A program made the translations under genes and the position numbers. From Victivallales bacterium (GTDB taxonomy: Bacteria; Verrucomicrobiota; Lentisphaeria; Oligosphaerales; Oligosphaeraceae), in assembly GCA_017964325.1 (NCBI GenBank), contig JAGCSE010000199.1, forward strand, positions 1 through 20,520: a stretch of DNA of 20,520 nucleotides. The letters run 5' to 3'. A model generated the notes under the pieces. That model was not told the origin of the DNA. It did no database searches and saw only the letters and a list, made by a program, of their open reading frames with translations. Shown here in pieces: positions 1 to 6,243 of the stretch (positions are counted from its first letter, which is position 1; each line of letters starts with the position of its first letter).

Positions 1-526
1 AGTCGGTGTCGATGCGCGTGCATTTGTTGTCTGTGAAGAGGATCGTGTTGGAGGCGTTCTTGATGGCGCTCAATTTGCAACCTTTGTCCAGACGGTTGCT
101 TTTGTCGTTTTTGCAGGACTGGTTGATGGCATAGGAGACTTCCCAGCCGGACTGCAGTTCGTTTACGCCTGTGTCATGGACGACGGCCTGGAAGTTGACG
201 GAGGACGACGGGCATTTCCACACTTTGCGGTCACCGAGGTACTTGGTATATACGTACATGTTATAGACGCGGTAGTAACCATCGTAAGTAGTACCGTTAC
301 CACCTCCATCCAGCGGGTAGAAGTTTGCGGACAACGTGCCTTCAAAGTCGTCTGCGTACATCAACTGGGCCGTGCCGATCTGCTTCAGGTTGGACGTGCA
401 GGAGATGGACTGCGCTTTTTCACGGGCCTTCGACAACGCGGGCAGCAGCATGGCGGCCAAGATGGCGATGATTGCGATCACGACCAGCAGTTCGATCAGG
501 GTGAAACTCTTTTTATTCTTTTTCAT
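1..526 (-). CDS. Type II secretion-like pseudopilin (prepilin N-terminal domain protein), 3' end cut by window
   Basis: The gene is read from ATG at 526 and stays open to base 1, so about 175 residues are visible and the C-terminus is missing. The N-terminus is a textbook class III prepilin signal: a short lysine-rich leader (MKKNKKS), then [20 protein letters not shown] as a hydrophobic helix with Glu at mature position 5. The residue before the predicted cleavage site is Ser, not the usual Gly; this substitution is common in PVC-group pseudopilins (family knowledge). After the helix come SKAREKA, an SNLKQIG..LMYADD segment, and a [14 protein letters not shown] segment typical of the large Lentisphaerota/Planctomycetes pseudopilin families. 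The DUF1559-type His-x9-Asp-Gly end would lie outside the window. The start is supported by AGGAA just upstream and by the prepilin signal beginning there. The protein is expected in the cell envelope. Its exact role is unknown because such genomes carry many paralogues. Confidence 0.93.
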   Translation of the reverse strand, partial: MKKNKKSFTLIELLVVIAIIAILAAMLLPALSKAREKAQSISCTSNLKQIGTAQLMYADDFEGTLSANFYPLDGGGNGTTYDGYYRVYNMYVYTKYLGDRKVWKCPSSSVNFQAVVHDTGVNELQSGWEVSYAINQSCKNDKSNRLDKGCKLSAIKNASNTILFTDNKCTRIDTD

Positions 527-600
527 TTCCTAACTTTTCTTTGATTGTTTTTGTTCGTTTGTTCTCAAAGATTAACGAAAAAATAATCTTTATTGTGTGA

Positions 601-628
601 AATATACATAAATTTTTCTTAATGTCAA
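601..628 (-). promoter_or_regulatory. Sigma70-like promoter of the pseudopilin gene
   Basis: On the minus strand there is a perfect TTGACA at 628-623, a 16-base spacer, and TATATT at 606-601. The boxes lie about 75-100 bases before the pseudopilin ATG at 526 in AT-rich DNA, giving a 5' leader of roughly 70 bases. The call rests on consensus match and position only. Confidence 0.55.
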
Positions 629-728
629 ATACATTGAGTATTTATAAACCATATATTCGCCCAAGAACTACCTCCTTCATGTACTTTATCCTTGATAACC
701 ACTATTAGATGTGGCATTGGAATACACC

Positions 729-772
729 TTTATGTTAAAAACACCATTCTTTTATGTTAAAGACACCATTCT
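729..772. repeat. 22-bp tandem duplication
   Basis: Bases 729-750 (TTTATGTTAAAA plus ACACCATTCT) are followed directly by 751-772, which is identical except for one A-to-G change at the twelfth base. The two copies abut with no spacer. The start of a third copy is not seen. Confidence 0.9.
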
Positions 773-1045
773 TTTTCCTTTCAGTTGTTATTCAGTGCAA
801 ACTTCTCCCCCTCATTTTTGCCTTCGGAGATTTTGTTTTTCCCTATTTGTCACGTCGGTCTTCCTCCTCTGCGAACATGGTGCGAGGGCTGATGGAGAAT
901 CCCCGCGCGTCCAAGAACACGGCGGAAATGAATTGTATTCCGTGATTCTGTCATTATTTTATGTCCATCATCCAGACCATCATGGCCGCCCTGTACATGT
1001 GCCGGGCGAAGGCAGACAAAAAACAACCTAGAGGAGGCACGTGCG

Positions 1046-1453
1046 ATGTCAATCCAGAAGACCTATGAGTTCATCAAGAATGCGGGAACGTATTATCTGG
1101 CGACCGTTGACAAGGACCAGCCCCGGGTGCGCCCCTTCGGCACCATCCACATCTTCGAGGGCAAGCTCTACATCCAGACAGGGCGCAAGAAGAGCGTCGC
1201 GCAGCAGCTACTCGCCAACGGCAGGGCGGAGATCTGTGCCTTCAAGGACGGCTCATGGATCCGCGTTTCCGGTGTCCTCGTTGACGATCCGCGCCGCGAG
1301 GCAAAGGCCTCCATGCTTGGTGAATACGCTTCACTGCGTAAAATCGGCTATTCGGAGGATGACGAGAACACAATGGTGCTTTACTTCAAGCCCGGCACCG
1401 TCACAGCCATCATTAGCTCCTTTGCTAATCCGCCAATCAAGATGCAGTTCTAG
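1046..1453 (+). CDS. Pyridoxamine 5'-phosphate oxidase family (FMN-binding split barrel) protein
   Basis: This 135-residue protein matches the short, single-domain branch of the pyridoxamine-phosphate-oxidase-like split-barrel family. Members bind FMN (or F420/haem in relatives) as dimers and are usually uncharacterised cytoplasmic oxidoreductases; true PdxH enzymes are longer. Visible landmarks are AGTYYLATVDKDQPRVRPFG at residues 13-32 (first strands and the RVRPFG segment that faces the flavin phosphate in relatives) and WIRVSG at 71-76. The start is fixed by a strong GAGGAGG at 1031-1037, eight bases before ATG. Base composition is clearly GC-richer than the AT-rich DNA to the right, and the ribosome binding site is much stronger than in most neighbours, which suggests acquisition from another lineage (inference). 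It stands alone, with no partner gene to suggest a substrate. Confidence 0.88.
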   Translation: MSIQKTYEFIKNAGTYYLATVDKDQPRVRPFGTIHIFEGKLYIQTGRKKSVAQQLLANGRAEICAFKDGSWIRVSGVLVDDPRREAKASMLGEYASLRKIGYSEDDENTMVLYFKPGTVTAIISSFANPPIKMQF

Positions 1454-1624
1454 TGAGATATTGAGAAGTATTTCTGCTATAATCTGCTTTTTAGGAATGA
1501 TGGATGAGGAGAAGTCTCAAAGTCGGTGTATAGTAGTGCAAACTTACGGTAACTGATACCAAACTTTGCACCGATATGCAATATGACTCTTGTTTTATTA
1601 TTATTGAATAAGGAACGATATACT

Positions 1625-2161
1625 ATGATCATATCATCAACCAAATCAACTTTGTTTCTTTTTTTTCTTTGCATTGTAGTTGAACTCTTCGCGGGAGATT
1701 ATCTCGGTCCTGATGTAACAGTACAAGGAAATACATATCTTCGTGCAGAAGAAGACAGAGGCGATACATTTCAGAGCATAGGCACTGTAAAATTCACTTT
1801 TCAACAAGCAGAAGGTGAGAAAGGGGGATATTTTAAATATGAATATACACGAGTTTATAGAACTATAAGCAATACACTTGAAAAAAAAGTAAAATGGTCA
1901 AAATGGATTAATGATAAATCTGCAAAAAAACAAGGATTTGTTTTTATCCTTGGCAATTTTATGAATATGCGTCCTGGAACGGAATTTACACTAGCCTCAT
2001 GCCTTGATGAAAAAAGGGAACCAGCCCAATGGAAAGGATTATATGTGCTGAAGTTTGAAAATGACCACACCAGTCCGTCAGGGAAAAAGTATAGATGTTA
2101 TTCTTTGGTCAGACATGATGTTTTTGTCAAGATGAAGAAGAAATACGACAGTACCTTTTAA
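1625..2161 (+). CDS. Exported protein of unknown function
   Basis: The family is not recognised. The 178-residue product begins with a clear signal peptide: lysine near the start, a long hydrophobic stretch LFLFFLCIVVELF, then a likely cleavage around AG-DY at residues 23-25. The rest is a soluble, lysine- and aromatic-rich sequence with alternating pattern (for example YFKYEYTRVYRTI and KGLYVLKFEND) that suggests beta structure. An ATG upstream at 1583 in the same frame would add 14 residues ahead of the signal peptide. The start at 1625 is preferred because it has AAGGA at 1610-1614, ten bases upstream, and places the signal peptide at the N-terminus. Codons are AT-rich like the next gene and unlike the GC-richer genes on either side. 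Likely location is periplasm or surface. Confidence 0.72.
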   Translation: MIISSTKSTLFLFFLCIVVELFAGDYLGPDVTVQGNTYLRAEEDRGDTFQSIGTVKFTFQQAEGEKGGYFKYEYTRVYRTISNTLEKKVKWSKWINDKSAKKQGFVFILGNFMNMRPGTEFTLASCLDEKREPAQWKGLYVLKFENDHTSPSGKKYRCYSLVRHDVFVKMKKKYDSTF

Positions 2162-2332
2162 TAGGACAAGTAATAGCAAAGATGGATTGATAAAACACTA
2201 GACACGCAAATGAGAATGAAAAATCGGGAATAATTGAAGAAAAAGTTTTTCCCATGAATGAGTATTTTCATGCTTCTCATCTACATGTTTTCAGGCTTTA
2301 GAAATCAAACAGAATAAATTTTGGGAGAAAAA

Positions 2333-3211
2333 ATGAGTTTTGAAGAGATTTATTTGTTGGTTAATATTGTATTATGTATTTTGTCTTTTATCCTAGCTGC
2401 TATTTCTGTTGTTACAATTATAATATCCTTAAAGCAGAATAATAAGATGATACATGAAATGCAAAAAGAACATGAGTTTTCTTTACAACCAATTGTAGAC
2501 TTTTCAAACACTACATTTGTTATTGAAAAACCACGGTTATTCTATACCTGTCCTGAAGATGAATATTCTATCCAATCGAGATTCTATTTTCAGGCAGATG
2601 TGAGAAATATTTCTCCTGCTGTTGCTGTAAATTTTATTTGTTTTGGAGTAATAGGGGTAGTTAATGGTGAGAATATGAGTTTTTTGGTTGACCAGTGCTC
2701 AGAAAAGATAAATATACTCGCAGATAATTCAGAGAAAATTAATTTTATGTTTTCGGAAGGGGATTTGGACTTAGTTTTTAATAATCTTAGAGAGAAAATG
2801 AGCACAATGCTACCACAGTGCCAATTAATTGCCGTGTTTAGAAATACAGCAGGAGGAGCTTTCCGTATGAAAAAGCGATATCTTATTAGTCCTAAAGAGA
2901 ATGTAATGGATGAGATAAGAAAATGGCATTCAATAGTTTCATCTGCTCAGGTTGATTATAAGGAAGGGTTAAAATGTTTAAGTATGAGCCATGGTAAAGA
3001 TGATGAAAAGTTTAATGATTTAAAAGAAATCATCAACCAAAGGGGTGGAGATAATAAAGAAATACTAATTGATTGTGTAGAATTAGATGAGTTTTTTACG
3101 TATGAACCGATTTCCATAGAAGAATACACAAAAATAGTAGGAAATGCAGTTTTCCCAACTTATGTTGGGAATAGACAAAGTGAGTGTTTATTTAAGGAAG
3201 ACAGCAAATGA
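2333..3211 (+). CDS. Membrane-anchored protein with N-terminal helix and coiled coil, function unknown
   Basis: This 292-residue product is not assignable to a named family. It has one strong transmembrane segment at residues 7-32 (LLVNIVLCILSFILAAISVV), then a short charged helix KQNNKMIHEMQKEHEF that could form a coiled coil, then a soluble region. That region contains a VRNISPAVAVNF stretch resembling the beta-strand pattern (N-x-G-x-x-A-x-N) of many small membrane-anchored proteins with an immunoglobulin-like fold; this is pattern resemblance only. An in-frame TTG at 2321 would add four residues, but it overlaps the likely ribosome binding site GGGAG (2323-2327), five bases before ATG at 2333, so 2333 is chosen. 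It is strongly AT-rich, in line with 1625-2161 and unlike the rest of the window. Confidence 0.75.
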   Translation: MSFEEIYLLVNIVLCILSFILAAISVVTIIISLKQNNKMIHEMQKEHEFSLQPIVDFSNTTFVIEKPRLFYTCPEDEYSIQSRFYFQADVRNISPAVAVNFICFGVIGVVNGENMSFLVDQCSEKINILADNSEKINFMFSEGDLDLVFNNLREKMSTMLPQCQLIAVFRNTAGGAFRMKKRYLISPKENVMDEIRKWHSIVSSAQVDYKEGLKCLSMSHGKDDEKFNDLKEIINQRGGDNKEILIDCVELDEFFTYEPISIEEYTKIVGNAVFPTYVGNRQSECLFKEDSK

Positions 3212-3773
3212 ATTAGTAAAATGGGGTAACTATGCAATTATGAATAATGATTATAGAGGTTAAAAGTTTTTTATGAACTTAATTAAGTAATTGAAACATT
3301 ATTGAAAAAATAGAAATAAATTAATAACTTGGTATTTCATCGCAACTGAATGTTTGACAAATTATATAATCATTAAGAAATGAACTTCTTCATGGATATA
3401 TAACTTGGATAGAAAATTGAAATGGAAATAATTACACTAAATGTGTATTTCTTGTTTTTGGCTTCATGTCTGAAATCGTTTACTGTTACCTTTGTGTGAA
3501 GATTTCGTTTTTTGTGTATTCATGGTAGAAAGCGAAAAAAGAGGCGGAGAAGGTCAAACTGCTCCTAAAATACTTTTCTCAACGTCCGAAAAGCGTTTTT
3601 TTATTTATATAACTCTATGGAAACAAGTAATTTGTGACTTATGCCCTGCGGGGGGGATGGCATGGGACGAAGAATCAAAATTCTCTGAAAAATCTCCAGC
3701 ATTTTGGCCTGAAACGCTACTTTGGAAAGAATTTTACGATTTTACATAGACGGTTTAGAATATTCATCACCAA
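3212..3773. other. AT-rich intergenic stretch, no convincing gene
   Basis: About 560 bases lie between the membrane-anchored protein (+) and the end of the DUF4838 gene (-). An open frame can be read from an ATG at 3522 to 3749 (75 codons), but it has no ribosome binding site, no recognised family, and a composition shift inside it near 3645, so it is not called. No strong hairpin followed by a T-tract is visible, so the terminators of the two flanking genes remain unidentified. The AT-rich island appears to end here, near 3770. Confidence 0.45.
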
Positions 3774-5903
3774 TCACTTCTCTGGCAGGAGGATAACATC
3801 GTCCCAGAGGACGCGCCCCTTGGTGGGCACGCCATGGACGGTGAGGAGAACCACCATCCCGTCCGTGCGGATTTCAATATTGTGGAAGACCGCGCGATAC
3901 CATTGTCCATTCGTGGGGCCAAGTGTGTAGAGCTGGGCATTGAAACCGCCGGGAATGAACCAGATGTTCGCGCCGTCTGCGCCGTCCAGAGTTTTGACTG
4001 CGCAATATAACGCATATTTCTTGTTGGTATCCAGTCCCTTCGGTGCACTCATCACCATTCGTGCCCAACCACGTTCAACGACGGTGATCTCGCCGCATTT
4101 CTTGCCATGATAGGCTTCTCCTTCAAGGACATTGAAGCGGTATTCGCCCCAACGGGTGTCGTGGCCGATGCCGTCCATGCCTTTTTCAAAGTCGCCGTTC
4201 GTGAGGAGATTCTCGGCTCGCATCTGGTCGGTCACGACATCCTTCGCGCAGGGCATCCACTGTTCCATGACTCCGTGGAGTTTATCCAGCTGGCTACGTT
4301 CGAAGGCGATGCGTTCTGCGATGCGCGGATTGTCCGCCAGTTTGGCGGCCTGTTCAAGGAGTTCGTTCGCTTGGCGATCGATAGGTGCGATGTAGTCGGA
4401 GATGGAAGTCAAATCGAGAAGATTTTGTCCATGCTCGACCATGCATTCCTCAAGCAGGAGATAGTACTGCTCCATCGGGGCAGAAGCACTGCCGAACGTC
4501 TTGGCACAGAACTCTTTGAGCAGTTCCTTCCAATCCAAATCGGGATTCCAGGCGAGTTTCCCTCGCAGATACTCCTGCAGGGGCGACGGATGGATGCCTT
4601 CCGGACAGAGCCCCGCCAGTTTGAGGTCGCGGTAGAGCTTGATGTCTTCGGCGAAAACCTTCGCGTAGGGATGTGGCCAGCCGACGAAGTGCGTTTTCGC
4701 CCACAATTCGTAGATATAGACGCGCCCGGGGTACGCTTTCGCCCATTTGGTCAACTGCTCGTAGAACGGGCGGTTCGACTCGTCAGTCAGCGGTCGTGCA
4801 TAGTTGCGCGTATTATAGACGATGCCGAAGCAGAGGTTGTCCGGCAGGGGGAAGCTAGGCAGATCCTTATGTGCGCCGTAGCTAAGACAGAGCACCGTCA
4901 CTGCAGGATCGAATTGACGGATTGCCTCTGCGGCCTCGGCGGCGAAGCGGAAAAACTGTTCGGAGACGGTCGCCCCGTAGGCCTTGCATGCATCGCACTC
5001 GCACCAACCGTTGCCGTCATTGGTTTCCAAAGGAACCATGCGCATCTGCGGATTCGCTTTGAGGTATTTCAAAATATTGTCGATAAAGCACTTGCGGACT
5101 TCCGGATTTGAGATACAGAGCTGATGGTGGATCAGTGAGGGATTGCGGTCGAAATCGGGTTTCAGACGTTCGCCTTTCACCAGCGGATTCCATTCAGGAT
5201 GCTCCTTCAACGTTTGTGGTGGAATCCAGAAGTGCCAACTGTGCGAGATGAAGAAAGGCTCCACACCGTATTTGCCCTGCATCCCCGTGTCGTACCACCC
5301 TGGCGGATTCTGGAGGCGATAGTTCAGACGGTTCAGCCCCATCCACGCGAAAAGCGCGGTGTCCGACTGGTGGTGGTGCACGGCGCGGATGCGGAAGAAA
5401 GGCTTCGAATGCTCATCGCATTCCTCCACTGTAAGCGTCTTGCTCTGCGGGATATCCCGCCACAGACGGTCCGGATGCGGCCAGAAGACGTTCAGACGCT
5501 CCAGCAATGCGTCCACGCCATAGAGGGATCCGGAGCTTCCGCAGCCGTCGATGTGGATATGCGTTGGAGCGACGGTCAGGCGGTATTCCCCTTCGGTAGA
5601 AAAGGCGCATTCCAGGAAGATTGGTTTGAGGTCCTTTAGGTCTCCGACGGAAGGCAACGGCCCGCCGGGCTTCCAGCCCGACAGAAAACCTTTGTCGTAT
5701 GCCTTAGTCAGAATCGGCAGTTCTGCGCCCGTCATTTGGAGCACGTAGTCGCGCAACTGCATCGCACCAGTGGCAGTGGTACGGTCATTCCAACGGCTTA
5801 TTACAATTGCGGAGACGGGACGACCGTCCTCCACTAGCACAAATGGTTCGGCGAGCGCCACGGCGCAAAAGAAGAAAAGCAGGGCACAAAGAAAGTGTTT
5901 CAT
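3774..5903 (-). CDS. Secreted DUF4838 glycan-acting protein with C-terminal carbohydrate-binding-like domain
   Basis: The product has 709 residues. A signal peptide (LCALLFFFCAVALA, residues 5-18) is followed by an N-terminal alpha/beta domain resembling the non-catalytic domain that precedes the barrel in alpha-glucuronidases and hexosaminidases (about 20-165; GSLYGVDALLERLNVFWPHP is typical). Next is the DUF4838 TIM-barrel-like region (about 170-520), with the landmarks SHSWHFWIPP and LETNDGNGWCECDACKAYG (292-310). The C-terminal 147 residues start LLTNGDFEKG and end WDDVILLPE, a jelly-roll carbohydrate-binding pattern. DUF4838 proteins are predicted glycoside hydrolases without a proven reaction; a uronic-acid-containing substrate is an inference from fold relatives. 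The next upstream gene on the same strand is a polysaccharide lyase, 337 bases away. No good ribosome binding site is seen before ATG 5903; the start rests on the signal peptide. Confidence 0.9.
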   Translation of the reverse strand: MKHFLCALLFFFCAVALAEPFVLVEDGRPVSAIVISRWNDRTTATGAMQLRDYVLQMTGAELPILTKAYDKGFLSGWKPGGPLPSVGDLKDLKPIFLECAFSTEGEYRLTVAPTHIHIDGCGSSGSLYGVDALLERLNVFWPHPDRLWRDIPQSKTLTVEECDEHSKPFFRIRAVHHHQSDTALFAWMGLNRLNYRLQNPPGWYDTGMQGKYGVEPFFISHSWHFWIPPQTLKEHPEWNPLVKGERLKPDFDRNPSLIHHQLCISNPEVRKCFIDNILKYLKANPQMRMVPLETNDGNGWCECDACKAYGATVSEQFFRFAAEAAEAIRQFDPAVTVLCLSYGAHKDLPSFPLPDNLCFGIVYNTRNYARPLTDESNRPFYEQLTKWAKAYPGRVYIYELWAKTHFVGWPHPYAKVFAEDIKLYRDLKLAGLCPEGIHPSPLQEYLRGKLAWNPDLDWKELLKEFCAKTFGSASAPMEQYYLLLEECMVEHGQNLLDLTSISDYIAPIDRQANELLEQAAKLADNPRIAERIAFERSQLDKLHGVMEQWMPCAKDVVTDQMRAENLLTNGDFEKGMDGIGHDTRWGEYRFNVLEGEAYHGKKCGEITVVERGWARMVMSAPKGLDTNKKYALYCAVKTLDGADGANIWFIPGGFNAQLYTLGPTNGQWYRAVFHNIEIRTDGMVVLLTVHGVPTKGRVLWDDVILLPEK

Positions 5904-6141
5904 GGCTGGAAAAGAATGGATAACAATACGGAAGATTCATTGGGTGCAATGCCCAAATACGGATTATTACGTAATATGGATGTTAATTGAATAATTTCAA
6001 ACTTGAAAACGAGTGGCTCTTAAACGTGAAATTACTCAGTGTCTGCTGATTAATGCCGACAATCCTAACATAGCATCTAAATTCCTTTCGCCGCCATGCG
6101 GCTTGAAATTTGCATCTTTGATGACTTTTGAGAGCCGTGTC
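5904..6141. other. Intergenic stretch between DUF4838 gene and repeat composite
   Basis: Together with the repeat composite to the right, this makes a 337-base gap between two minus-strand glycan genes. It must hold the promoter of the DUF4838 gene if that gene is not co-transcribed with the lyase, but no confident -35/-10 pair was found. No open frame of note is present. Confidence 0.4.
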
Positions 6142-6243
6142 TAACCACTAGCCACTAACCACTAGCCACGCCTTTGATTTGCGGCATCTGCGATACCGCG
6201 GTCGCACTGGAGTGCGACCCTCCCGACTGACCACTAACCACTA
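6142..6243. repeat. Composite intergenic repeat: heptamers flanking two back-to-back hairpins
   Basis: Four heptamers alternate TAACCAC/TAGCCAC at 6142-6169. Two adjacent palindromes follow. The first, 6181-6199, is GCGGcATC-TGC-GATaCCGC (eight positions, one mismatch). The second, 6200-6219, is GGTCGCACTGGAGTGCGACC, with perfect 9-bp arms. Then come CCTCCC and two more heptamers (TGACCAC, TAACCAC) at 6228-6241. The last heptamer runs into the lyase stop codon (6243-6241). Hairpins abutting each other resemble REP/BIME-type elements. Neither strand has a T-tract after the hairpins, so a simple rho-independent terminator is unlikely. A relative is at 16370-16427. Confidence 0.85.

Larger units (their letters stand above)
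527..1045. other. Gene-poor stretch with no convincing gene
   Basis: About 520 bases lie between the divergently read pseudopilin and the flavin-protein gene. The first part is AT-rich and holds the pseudopilin promoter and a 22-bp tandem duplication. From about 870 the sequence becomes GC-richer and resembles the following gene. Short open frames exist, such as 961-1068 (35 codons, starting MSIIQTIMAALYMC), but none has a ribosome binding site or recognisable family, so none is called. The change of composition near 870 may mark the left boundary of transferred DNA. Confidence 0.5.

Noticed and set aside
961..1068. 35-codon open frame (MSIIQTIMAALYMC...) overlapping the start of the flavin-protein gene
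   Set aside because: No ribosome binding site, no recognised family, and it overlaps a gene with a strong ribosome binding site.
1461..1483. TTGAGA and TATAAT after the flavin-protein gene as a promoter for 1625-2161
   Set aside because: The spacer is 11 bases, too short for a sigma70 promoter, and the distance to the gene is long; the TATAAT alone is not enough.
3492..3749. Open frame of up to 85 codons on the plus strand in the 3212-3773 gap
   Set aside because: Starts with TTG or an ATG at 3522 without a ribosome binding site, shows no family resemblance and has a composition break inside.
4107..5111. Long plus-strand open frame opposite the DUF4838 gene (334 codons)
   Set aside because: It mirrors a well-supported gene on the other strand; the sequence has no domain and is a by-product of GC-rich codon use.
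6200..6219. Perfect palindrome as rho-independent terminator of the lyase gene
   Set aside because: The minus-strand sequence after the hairpin has no T-tract, and the palindrome is part of a repeat found elsewhere.
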